Source of the DNA: Hydrangea macrophylla
Taxonomy: Eukaryota; Streptophyta; Magnoliopsida; Cornales; Hydrangeaceae
Reading direction: 5' to 3'
DNA length: 64,000 bases
Assembly: GCA_033977485.1 (NCBI GenBank)
Contig: CM066993.1
Coordinates: 68,736,864 to 68,800,863 of the forward strand
The notes beneath the pieces are model-generated. The model searched no databases, was not told the DNA's origin, and saw only the letters and a list, made by a program, of their open reading frames with translations. The translations under genes were made by a program, and so were the position numbers. This document shows, in pieces, positions 1-9,924 of this stretch (the stretch's first letter is position 1; every line of letters begins with the position of its first letter).

Positions 1-327
1 GGTCCCTGAAGTTTTTAGAGTGAAGCAATATGGCCCAAATATCCCATTCTCTTAGAAAATTTGACAGAATTGACCTACTGTTATGCAAAATTACTTTGAT
101 AAGCGGATGGACAAATTGGTATTGTTATTGTTCAATTTTTGCCCCTAAAAAGTGTGAGAGTGCATAGTAATCGAGTAAATTCCGTAACCTTTTCTCACAG
201 AATTGGATATTTGAACCACATTACTTCTATTTAAAAACTTCAGGGACCAAATTGACACAATTAAAACTATAGGGGTTAAAATGAAATAGGGAACAAACTT
301 CAAGGGTATATTTTGTATTTAACCCAA
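1..327. repeat. Truncated copy of a foldback repeat in intron 1 of TAR gene 1
   Basis: Begins GGTCCCTGAAGTTTTTAGAG and ends near TTTTGTATTTAACCC. It is collinear with the copy at 889-1262, sharing for example GATAAGCGGATGGACA and TTTTTGCCCCTAAAAAGTGT. The left arm is cut by the window edge. From 328 to 888 I see only AT-rich DNA with a poly-A run near 600 and no coding signal. Confidence 0.7.
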
Positions 328-888
328 ATCATTATTGTTTCTATTCAATTTTAAGTCCCAATAATGTCTATATTTGATGAAGCATATCTGTCATTCGTGC
401 CTACCAACATTAAAGAGAAGGAAATAAAAAATATAAGAAGCACCAGCAGGCTTATCTGTGAATATCTTTTAAGCTTTTGAACATGTTAAAACAATACTCT
501 ATAAATTAGTTGCTAGAAAGATGCCCAAATTCCAATTGCCCAAGATTTGAAATGATATTATTGTAATTACATTCTTAATCAACATGACAGAGAAAGTAAA
601 AAAAAAAAAAAATAGAAGTAATACCAATAAAAATATACTCTGGTTGAACTAATGATAATAATATCAGTTTGAGATGATATGATTTTAGTTTTTAATCACC
701 CACTCTTTTCCCAGGTCAACTGCTGGCTCTTTAACAATTTTCCCAGAAAAATTGTGTGATCTGACTTAGTTCTGGGAAAATTTAAAGATCAAACACTTTT
801 CTAAAATAGAACTCCCTGCTTTTCAACTTCTATTTTATTTTTTGAGTCCTTAATTACACTTGTACATTTCTGGTTATAAATCTTAGGC

Positions 889-1262
889 TTCATTACAAAA
901 TGGACCCATGAAGTTTTGTCCCTATCTCATATTAGTCCGTGTAGTTTTAATTGTGTCAATTTGGTCCCTGAAATTTTTAAAGTGAAACAATATGATCCAA
1001 ATGTCTAATTCAGTCACAAAATTTATGGAATTGACCCACTGCTATGCAAAATTGCTCTGATAAGCGGATGGACATATTGGTATTGTTCCATTTTTGCCCC
1101 TAAAAAGTGTAACAGTACATAGTATGTGAGTATATTCAATCAACTTTTCTCACATAATTAAACTTTTGGACCACATTCAAGGACCAAATTGACACAATTA
1201 AAACTACATGGATTAAAACGAAACAAGGACCAAACTTAAGGGTAAATTTTGTATTTAACCCT
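889..1262. repeat. Foldback (MITE-like) element, second copy in intron 1 of TAR gene 1
   Basis: The arms are inverted: TAGTTTTAATTGTGTCAATT on the left pairs with GACACAATTAAAACTA on the right, and the outer ends resemble TTTTGTATTTAACCC. The body matches 1-327. It has no ORF, so it is a non-autonomous element. Confidence 0.65.
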
Positions 1263-1485
1263 TATAACAATGATAATAAAGCAAAATATTACGAGGAAAA
1301 AAAAAAAAAAACGAAAAAAAAAACGCATTCTCCATGTTGGACCACCAACATATTTGTTAGATCTGATGGTGAATCATCATGCTTGCTCTAAATACAGGAA
1401 GGATATTTATACTTATATATGTATATATGTGTGTGTGTATGTGTATTTATGTGAATACATATAGGCAGAGAGTGGGAAGGGTAAC

Positions 1486-1781
1486 CTGTCTGCATTAGCA
1501 GGACAATCAGGAAAGAATTGAGAGCAATCAGGGCCTCCAAAGCAATTATTGCACTCACAAACTGGCTTCCCATCAACAACTGAACCATCCAAGTAAGCTC
1601 TTCCATGGCCTGAGCAAGAAACTGATGCCACAGTCTCAGCTTCTTCTGCAGCTCTTTGGGTCCAACTCAGCCCCACTACTCTTTCCTTCCCACCCACATA
1701 CAAATTTATGAAAAAGTAGAGATTAACAATTATAGAACACAATAGACACAAACCATACTTTGAGATTTTGGTGTTTGCCAT
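1486..1781 (-). CDS. TAR/alliinase-like gene 1, first exon only (gene runs off the left edge)
   Basis: First coding exon of a PLP-dependent enzyme of the alliinase / tryptophan aminotransferase-related family. ATG at 1781. About 99 residues precede a GT donor at 1485-1484, with the last codon split after AG. Residues 11-30 are a hydrophobic signal-anchor. The WTQRAAEEAETVAS stretch leads into the cysteine-rich EGF-alliinase domain (Cys at about 56, 75, 77, 80, 86, 93; motifs SCSGHGRAYLDG and CECNNCFGGPDCS). The exon matches exon 1 of the complete paralogue at 20986-21278 in length, phase and motifs. The catalytic domain must lie left of base 1, so intron 1 is at least 1,485 bp. Whether the gene is intact cannot be judged. 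Family membership is clear; the substrate is not, since TAA1/TAR enzymes use tryptophan and alliinases use S-alkyl-cysteine sulfoxides. Confidence 0.85.
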
Positions 1782-1825
1782 TTTCTAATTTATGTGCTTG
1801 AGACTGTCTAAAACTGTAGTACTAC

Positions 1826-1840
1826 TTTATATTAATATAC
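1826..1840 (-). promoter_or_regulatory. Possible TATA box of TAR gene 1
   Basis: On the minus strand the sequence GTATATTAATATAAAGT lies about 50 bp before the ATG at 1781. It is TATA-like, but the whole region is AT-rich and no transcription start can be seen, so this is only a candidate. Confidence 0.3.
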
Positions 1841-2267
1841 CCTTTGTATTTGTACATGTATTGGTGGATGTTATTCATGTTTGGGATTCCATGGTGATGT
1901 GAATAAAAAGCTTAGGAATAATTACATACAACTGCCCTGAGGTTAGGTCAAATTACATGGAACTCCATTATGGTTTACAAAATTATACTGATCTCCCTGT
2001 CATAGATGGAAATAACAATTTCTATCGGTGTGTGCAAAATTACCAATATCACCCTAAGACCAAATATAATTTATTTTACTAGTGAAGATGACAAATTTAC
2101 CAATGAAAAAAAAAATTGCTTTTCATACATATTAGATAGGGATAATTAAGTTTCAGTCTATTTTTTTGTCTTGAATTTAAAAATCAGTTTGTTGTTTTTT
2201 CTAAATTAAAACAAATATCAACTTTTTATGTAAAAAAAAAAAAGTCATCAAATTTTACATGGTATTG

Positions 2268-2452
2268 TGGAGTAACTCTTTCTAACGTTGAGAGCAACTC
2301 TGCGATACGAAACATTTGGGAGCAACTCTTCAAAACGTAGGGGAGCAACTCGTTTCAAAGTCACGTGCAACTCTTCACAACACCGGGAACAAGTCTTCTA
2401 AACGTTAGGAGCAATCATCACAACGTTTTGACGCAAGTTCACAACGTTGAAA
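2268..2452. repeat. Degenerate tandem array of about 22-28 bp units upstream of TAR gene 1
   Basis: About eight imperfect units on the theme AGCAACTCTTC-AAACGTTGGG follow one another, for example GAGCAACTCTTCAAAACGTA, CAACTCTTCACAACACCGGG and AACAAGTCTTCTAAACGTTA. The array sits about 490-670 bp upstream of the gene 1 ATG. It is either a minisatellite or an upstream regulatory array. Confidence 0.6.
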
Positions 2453-3679
2453 ATACACAAAATAACAATTCAAAAGTTGAAGGTGTTGGTTTTTTTTTTT
2501 TTTTTTTTAATTTTGTTGATTACTTTTTAATTTTTTTTAATAATTATTGAGATTTTTTAATTTTAAAAAAGTAATAGATTAACTTTTAAATTTTATACAA
2601 AAAATTGACTGAAATATAATTATCCATATTAGATAAATATATTGTATAAGATCTGTATTAACTTTGATGAGGGTTAAATTACCACATTATAAAAAAGTTT
2701 AATGGAAAAATAGCGGTCAACAAATAGTTGACTAACAAAGGAGTGAGATTGTTACTAAACTACAAAACTCAAGGGAGACATATGTAAATTTTCATACTAC
2801 AAGACATTCTTGTATTGAATTGTCTGTTCATTTATGTTAAAAAAAAAAAAAAAAACTGTGCTTGGCAGTTTGGCTTTCCTTATTTAGTGTGTCACCAGTG
2901 ACGTCAATATATTTTGTTTTCCATATTCAATGCTGCCATAAAATCTTACAAATGTCCCTGTCATATAGGAAGGGTCAATGATCCCTGAGGATCAAGGCCG
3001 CCCAACGAGGATTGATACATGGGGAGCACTTATGTGGTATTTAGTATAATTATAAAATATTTTATTTTTAATATTAAAAAAAAAAAGTATAATCTTATCA
3101 GTATTACATAAATATTGTCCACCCAATAACAAGAGTATCCAACGCTGACAATGATTCCATTCTAGTCGTAGTTTAATTGATGGCTCACCTTGTGTTTAAT
3201 TGTTATAGTCAAAATCAATTACTTAAATCACACGCACGCACATAATTTCCAAGTCAATTCTTCTCGAGTAATTTGAATTGTCCAAATTTTAATTTTGTTA
3301 TATCCAATCTAGTCTTCATTATCTAGTTTGAAAAATGCCAAATTACGCTTTAGTCCACCGTACTCAATGTCTGTTTTCAATTGAGTACATATTCTTTTTT
3401 CTTTTCTTTTTCTCAGTTGAAACCACGTAGTTTCATAAGTAATGCAATCAAACCCAATTGTAACGTTTGTTTAATTTGTTGGACGGAATTGCACACTAGT
3501 CCAATTCTGATAAAATTTAACTTTGATTTTTGACATCCATAATGAAAAACACCAACAAAAACAATTTATATATATACACTCCCACCCACCTTTCCCTCTC
3601 TCTCTCTCTCTCTTCTCTTCCAGTTCCATCCTCTGCAACTCCCTACCCAATTGAAAACAAGCTCTAAGTACGATAACCA
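2453..3679. other. AT-rich intergenic DNA, no gene seen
   Basis: Long poly-A and poly-T runs (about 2490, 2840, 3075), a short CT microsatellite (3595-3616), and no reading frame with recognisable content. Confidence 0.6.
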
Positions 3680-4345
3680 AACAAACCAAGCCTTGTGTCC
3701 CAATCAATTGGGATCGGCTGTATGAATCATTTTCTCCATTGTGCACGATCAAGAGCTATATGCTCATTTAAATTATATATAATCATATCTTGTTGCACTA
3801 CATATTCCCAAGTCAGTCTAGGTCTGCCTCTCCCTCTAACCATTCTAGGCACTACAATCTTAGCACTCTTTCGCACAGGTGCATCTATAGGTCTTCGTTG
3901 CACATGTCCGAACCATCTAAGTCTATTCTCCCTCAACTTATCCTCAATATGTGACACTCTTACAATCTCTCGGATGTACTCATTTCTAATTCTATCTTTC
4001 CTAGTCTTACCACACATCCATCTTAACATCCTCATCTCTGCTACACTCACTTTGCTAATGTGTTGTTTCTTAGTCACCCAACACTCTGTCCCGTAGAGCA
4101 TAGCCGGCCTAATAACTGTCCTATAAAATTTTCCTTTCAATTTTGCTGGTATTCTCCGATCACATAATGCTCCAAAAGCAGTTCTCCACTTAAGCCAGCC
4201 CACTTTAATTCTATGGGTCACGTCATCACCAATCTCTCTGTCTCTACTGATCATTGAACCTAGATAGCGAAAGTGTTCCCTCTTTGGGATCTCCTGATCT
4301 TCGATCTTCACTTCTTCATTGTCTCTACTTCCACTGCGATAGAAA
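3680..4345 (-). pseudogene. RTE-type LINE, 3' remnant (end of reverse transcriptase ORF)
   Basis: Minus-strand translation gives the conserved C-terminal tail of plant RTE-like non-LTR retrotransposon polymerases. In order these are FRYLGSMISRDREIGDDVTH, GKFYRTVIRPAMLYGTECW, EMRMLRWMCGKTRKDRIRNE and LRENRLRWFGHVQRRP. The catalytic palm is absent, so this is a 5'-truncated copy, as is usual for LINEs. The frame meets a stop near 3727 and the last residues continue in another frame towards AATTGATTGGGACACAAGGC, a typical RTE 3' end. It abuts the L1-type fragment on the other strand at an A-rich junction near 4340. Confidence 0.85.
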
Positions 4346-4359
4346 AAAAAAAGAAAAGA

Positions 4360-5212
4360 AAAGATGTGTCTCCATTCATCGATGGAGGCATTGTTAAATG
4401 GATTGACGAGATCATCCACCCCACCCAAAACTTGGGTATTGAGCAGCAAGATGCTACGGAGTACTTCACCATCTTTGCGGCTTTGGTTATGGAACAAGTT
4501 TGGTTTCTTCGCAACAAGATCTTCCATGAAAAATTAGATGTTTCTGTTGTGGTTTGGAAAGCTCGAATCGACACTATGGCTCGTGACCATTGGAGTGCTC
4601 AGCTAAAATGTGACAACCTGGCTAATTCTCTGCCAGAAATCTGGATACCCCCCCTTCTCATCTTGGCTGGTAAATGTGAATTTTGATGTGGCAATCCTTC
4701 CTAATTTTTCTTTTCTAGTAGCCAGTTTTTGGGATGACAAAGTTGCTCGTGTACATGCCTGTGTTGGGAGGGATAAAGTTATGGACCCTCTTCAAGTAGA
4801 AGCACTTGCTGCGCTACACGCCATTAAAGCTGCTATTCATCTTGGTCTCAGACGGGTTATTTTTGAAGGGGATTTGTTGCTGGCTTGTAACGCCCTTGGT
4901 TATTGGAATACTTTTCCTGACTTGATCATCGACACCAAGATTCGCAATGGAAGATCTCTTTTGGCTGATTTTTTTATTTCGTGGAAAGTTGTTAAAATTG
5001 CTCGATCTGCTAATTTTGTCGCGCACAATTTAGCGCAATGGGCTCCTTTTTGTTCTCCTTATAATCCCATCCTCATTGACGTCATTCCTCCTTTTGTTTT
5101 GGACATTGGACCTCAAAGGGGATGTGAGGATTATTCCCCTATTTCTAGTGTTTCTGTTTCTGGTTTTTTTTACTTAATGAATTTGCCTTTCTAGCAACAA
5201 AAAAAAAAAGAG
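4360..5212 (+). pseudogene. L1-type LINE, 3' remnant with RNase H-like domain and A-rich tail
   Basis: Two overlapping frames make up the 3' end of a plant L1-like pol. The first (about 4360-4686) holds the segment that precedes the RNase H domain in these elements (VWFLRNKIFHEK). The second (4610-5194) is an RVT_3 RNase H-like domain: NVNFDVAILPN, then LQVEALAALHAIKAA, VIFEGDLLLACNAL, and a C-terminal RSANFVAHNLAQWA. The switch of frame near 4670 shows a frameshift. The stop at 5192-5194 is followed at once by an A-rich tail (5198-5211), as expected at a LINE 3' end. The endonuclease and RT core are missing. A free-standing host RNase H-like gene is less likely because of the frameshift and tail. 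Confidence 0.75.
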
Positions 5213-5493
5213 AGTGCAATTTGGCCTTTGAAAAACTAGAACTTTTGGGGTTTGGAGATTTTGTCTCAATTTGCATAGCTAAAGGTTGGAGTTTGCTTGA
5301 GCGATTTAGAGTCCGCTTGAGTGAAGTGGTCCCTCGTGTGAGGTCTCATATCTTAATTAAGTACTAATTGAAATTTTTTAATACATATTTTTAGGGGAGT
5401 AAGCGGTCGGTTTCAGTCGGTTTTTGGTTTTTTACTTATACCCCTACTTATTTTATTTCAATGCATTTAATAATGTATCACTGCAAACTTTAA

Positions 5494-5792
5494 CGTTTTG
5501 TTTAGTTCATGGATTTCGTGAGGGAAAAGGAAAACTAATTCCATCGTGTTTTACTTTGTACTTTCCTTCATGCTTAAATAACATTAAAAATTTATAAAAT
5601 ATAATTGTACTTCATGAATAAAGGAAGGGAAATGAGTCTCAACATTTAAAATGTTAAATTTATTTATCAACTTATTCTCTTTTCTTTCTTATTTTTCTCC
5701 TTGTTTTTCTTAAAAAAAACAAACAAAGAAAAAGTTTTCATTTTATGTTTTCTTTCATTTTCCCTCACTAAATCCAAGAATCAAACAAAGCC
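5494..5792. mobile_element. Foldback MITE-like element
   Basis: Ends are inverted: GTTTTGTTTAGTTCATGGAT on the left, ATCCAAGAATCAAACAAAGC on the right, with the inner arms GTGAGGGAAA / TTTCCCTCAC. No coding content. Confidence 0.55.
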
Positions 5793-6650
5793 TAATTGAA
5801 CATTTTCTCCTAAAAATAATTACTGTATGTGTTCTATTTATACTTGAAACATCATTTTTTGTATTGCAAATTTGATAGCTTAAAATTTTGTCCTAAAATT
5901 TTCAACCATTTAAAGGAGGGATAGAAAAGATCATTGTTAATATTTTTGCATTATGTGGAGGACCGGGTGGTCACGTGATAAAAAAAAAAGGAAGTTTTTT
6001 GGATGATTTCTCAATGGAATGGAAGGGTGTTAGAGAAAAAAAAAATGTAATATTTGAGAGGGTGAGGGAGTCAGTTTATATTTAGTTTAGAGAATATTTG
6101 AAAAAGAGTTATAGTTAAGGGGTGTTGGTGTAATATGCCCTTCAAAATATGTCACTTTCAGCCAAGAAAGTGTTGGGTGGAATCAAAAGGTGACATATAC
6201 ATGGAGTGTTGTTACTATGTTTCCCAAATTTTGAATTTCAATTAATGCTTCCCAAATATATGTGTCAAGTTGGATCACATTTAATAATGATTGGATCATT
6301 TTAACATCATCAATTAAAATCGAGTGAGATAAACAGGATCCCCTCTAATCTAGATAAGAGTCTGTGTTTTTTTTAAAAATATTTCTAGAAACATTTATTT
6401 TTCTTCCAACTCAAATTGTTCTACCATCGGTCAAGTTTAACAAATTATAATAAGCTATTAATCCCTATGATCGTAAAGCAGTGATATAAACTAATTCTAC
6501 CCATAAATATGTATAAATATACTCCAAAAAAAATCATCTTGGCGGCGTTGCCCCTGAATCATTGAATAGCTTCGCCACTACATACACACCTCTCCAATCC
6601 CAGCCCCACCTACTGAAAAATTCTGGCTCCACCCTTGCATTATATATATA
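5793..6650. other. Intergenic DNA, no gene seen
   Basis: AT-rich sequence with A-runs. The last ~100 bp (6540-6640) resemble the edge of a repeat. No supported reading frame. Confidence 0.5.
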
Positions 6651-8245
6651 CTAGTAATAATTCGTGCCCGTGGGCACAAAGAAAAAAAAACAAAAACAAA
6701 AAAAAAAAAGAAAGAAGAAGAAGAAAAAAGGGTAAAAAAATGCAATACTTTAAAATTTTCAAATCTTTTGCGTAAAATTGTACAGGTCATTCAAACCCAC
6801 ATGCTATTTAGTACTAACCCGTGCCCGTGGGCACGAAGCGGGAAAAAAAAAATTCAATACTTTAAAAGATCTGAGATATGATTGGAATTTTAAGTGAAGA
6901 AAACATTGGTTCCAATATTAAATATATCATTAACTAAATTTAGTTAAATATATTTAGTCCAACATTGGATGAATATTCTAAGTTAATTAATGTTTATTCG
7001 TAGAGACTTCCCCCGTGCCCGAGGGCACGAAGTGAAAACCAAAAAAAACAAAAACAAAAAAAACAAAGACTTTTTCTAAGCTTTTGGAAAGAAATAGAAA
7101 AGGAAAGCAAAACTTTTGTGATTATTTATAATTAGCCCATATTTGGGAAGCATCATTACTCATTTCACTAATTAGCCCTATAGACTATATCAAACTGATA
7201 GAACTAATCAAATGACCTATAAAAAGGGTGGAACTAATCAAACTGGTAGCAAAATTTACAACCATAGTGCTGGAAAAACCCATTTTCTAGATAGACAATA
7301 GAATAACAAATACGCTTCTTAAATTTAAAAAAAAAAAGTGCAAGTGAGAATACATTTCTTGAGAGTTAAATTATGAAATCCATTGTTAAAACCCACTTCA
7401 TAAACTTCAACTTTATGTGATTTTTCACTCATATTATATCAGTTTGATTAGTTTTATGAAAGTTAATTGATCAGAGTCATAGAAAGGAAAAAAGAAAAAC
7501 CTATAAAAAAAAAAAAAAAAAACTCTATGAATGTATGTATGATATGGGAAGTTTATATTCCAATATTTCTATTTTGAAAAAATCAGTCCACTGATTTAGT
7601 TTATCTCCCAAGATTTGTGTTTTGTATTTACTACTCCCTCCGTCCCATTTTATGTGTCCATCTTTCCTTTTTGGGATGTCCCAAAATTGTTGTCCACTTT
7701 CCTAAATTAGTATGCAAATTGTACTTAGTTTCCCAAACTACCCTTCCTTGCAATCAATACCAAAACAAAACAAAAAAAAGAAAGTGCAATGATTATGGGC
7801 AATTGTGGAAAGTAGGTGTAGATTCTTTTTGTCCCCTTAAATAGTTGGATTCCCCAAGATGGACACATAAAATGGGACGGAGGTAGTATTAGATATGTAT
7901 ATATTCAAATTCAAATTAATTTAGGGAATTCCTTTTTTGCTAAAAAAACAAAAAAAACAGTCTAATGATTTAGTTTTACCCAAGATTTGTGTTTTGTATT
8001 TACTGAAGTTGACAATTTAGATATTGACATGTATTTATTCAAATTCAAATTAATTTAGGGAGTTCCTTTATAATTTAGAGTTTTAATAGGATACAATGCA
8101 ATATTTAATAGGATTAACTATTTTTGGTGGATAATCAATCCAACGGTCTGAAATATCTAAACTTGTCTCAATGGTCAAGATTAAAAGTTGTTAACTTGAA
8201 AGGGACCCACACCGCTCTATCTTATTATATATATATATATATGGG
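6651..8245 (-). mobile_element. Helitron-like element, non-autonomous, with three hairpin ends
   Basis: On the minus strand the element would end at 6651 with GTGCCCACGGGCAC (a perfect GC hairpin), a short AT spacer, then CTAG before T, which is the Helitron 3' architecture. Two further copies of the hairpin stand at about 6822 and 7014. The 5' end is less certain; it is placed near the AATAAGATAGAGCGG motif (8211-8230) beside a TA repeat. No Rep/helicase ORF is present. A Stowaway MITE sits inside (7634-7885). Confidence 0.5.
7634..7885. mobile_element. Stowaway-like (Tc1/mariner) MITE
   Basis: Terminal inverted repeats CTCCCTCCGTCCCATTTTAT and AAAATGGGACGGAGGTAG are flanked by TA. The length of about 250 bp and lack of ORFs fit Stowaway. 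The same family occurs at 17489-17760 and, degraded, at about 51640-51890. Confidence 0.85.
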
Positions 8246-8553
8246 CTATCAATATTGAGAGCATTTTTGCTCACCCTTTTTTGCTCACTCTCTACTCATC
8301 CAGACCTCCATTGGTTGGCATCTGTCCAATTCCAGTAATTATAGTGATAATACAGGAACAAAATGAAAATAGAATGCGACACATGTCACCTAGTGGAAGT
8401 CTTGAGTGAGCAAAATATGGGTGAGCAAAAATGTTTTCATGAATATTATAGTCCAGCGACGGATCCATGAATAGAGTTTAGGGGGAAGATGAAGACATAT
8501 GGGGGTTTTCAGGAAAAAAAGTTGGCATTTATTTATACATTTTTGATAATGAG

Positions 8554-8579
<26 letters not shown>

Positions 8580-8584
<5 letters not shown>

Positions 8585-8874
8585 AGGCTTGATATACATT
8601 GTTGGACCTATTCTTTAACAGCTTATGCTTTTGGAGTAGTTGATAACTTAACATGGTATCAGAGTCTTGTTTGTGGGAGGTCATGTGTTCGACTCTCCAT
8701 CCCTGCTTTGTTGTGCATACTTGCACTTTGTTATTTGTCTTCACCATGATGGAGTTTGGTATGTTTGCTCTCCACGTGCAAGTCGGGGTTGCAGGGAGGG
8801 TGTTGAAGCTTGATATACATTGTTGTACCCATTCTCTAATAGCTTAAGCTTTTGGAGTAGTTGGTAACTTAACA
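8580..8874 (+). mobile_element. TRIM (miniature LTR retrotransposon)
   Basis: Two 74-bp direct repeats (8580-8653 and 8801-8874) start TGTTGA and end AACTTAACA. Directly after the first is a primer-binding site TGGTATCAGAG (8654-8664), complementary to initiator tRNA-Met. Directly before the second is a purine tract GCAGGGAGGG. The 147-bp interior codes for nothing. This is the complete TRIM layout. The LTRs differ at several positions, so it is not recent. No 5-bp target duplication is seen; the left flank is a TA microsatellite that may have changed. Confidence 0.85.
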
Positions 8875-8941
8875 AAGGAAAGATAAATACAAACCATTTG
8901 AATCATATATGTATATACATATATATATATATATATATACA

Positions 8942-9118
8942 GTCAGGCTATAAAGAGGGCGCCCTTTCTTTATTAAAGAGAGTACCTCTGTTTTGGCCGT
9001 CGGATCGTGTTTTCATTAATGACAGTTTTGTCATTTCACAGTTTTTAAATACAATCCAACGGCCAAAACAGAGGTCCTCTCTTTAATAAAGACATGTGGT
9101 CCTCTTTAGAGAATCTTT
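8942..9118. mobile_element. Foldback MITE set in a TA microsatellite
   Basis: Long inverted arms: TTTATTAAAGAGAGTACCTC and CTGTTTTGGCCGTCGGAT pair with ATCCAACGGCCAAAACAG and GAGGTCCTCTCTTTAATAAA. TA repeats flank both sides. Confidence 0.7.
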
Positions 9119-9425
9119 GTATATATATATATATATATAAGGAAAGATAAATACAAACTATTTGAATCAACAAGGTATAGAGCAATTCGTAAACTAAATT
9201 TAGAATTTATATTTATAAAACACACACCAAATTTTTTCAAAAATTACATATGCACATCAAATTTTTTTTTTTTTAAAAAAATCTAGGTTGGGCGAGCTTA
9301 ATAATTTTAAAAAAAAATTTTAAGAAGTGAGTGTGCATACTTAACGTGTAATTTCAAATAATAATAATATAAATATATATATTTTTTAAAGCTAAGGGGG
9401 CGGTCGCCCCCAGATCCATCCTTTT

Positions 9426-9924
9426 AAGTTTTACTTGTCAATGATAGATCCTCCTAAGGAGGTGATTAATGTAGACAATTTTTTTAAAGTGGGGTCTGGT
9501 CCTGCCTTGTGTGTGCACGTGTATTACTAACATCTAAGCTACCAATCCCATCCATGTCACAATGTTGATTAGAGTTCTAAGTCACTGTAAAAAAAAAAAA
9601 AAAAAGTAGCATTTAATTTTAAAAAACAGAAAGAAAAAAAAAAGTGATAGTGACGGTGGTGGCCCAGGTGATAGTGACAAAGAAGAACACATTTTCATTT
9701 TTTCTTTTATTTTCCTCATCTAAATTCATAAGTCAAATCAAACGTCATTGCCCTAGATTTTTTTTCCTAAAGAGAAATGGATCTGATGCATATATCTGGA
9801 TCCATTAATACCTTCAATTTAGAGTTCTCTATCGGTCTGTTCTGGAGGAGAGATGGGGCAATTAGCAATTAATCCAAATTAAGGAAAGTATATTGGTTTA
9901 GGTATAACTAGTAGAAATATTTGG
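9426..9924. other. Intergenic DNA, no gene seen
   Basis: A-rich runs near 9590 and 9635. No open frame or repeat boundary that I can support. Confidence 0.5.

Larger units (their letters stand above)
8455..9425. mobile_element. Possible older TIR element, interrupted by a TRIM and a foldback
   Basis: GCGACGGATCCATGAATAG near 8456 and CCCCCAGATCCATCCTTTT near 9408 look like degraded inverted ends. The interior holds the TRIM (8580-8874) and a foldback (8942-9118). A 31-bp stretch (AAGGAAAGATAAATACAAAC...) is present on both sides of the foldback, at about 8875 and 9139. Confidence 0.35.

Noticed and set aside
3695..4096. 133-codon plus-strand ORF
   Set aside because: Antisense shadow of the RTE LINE remnant.
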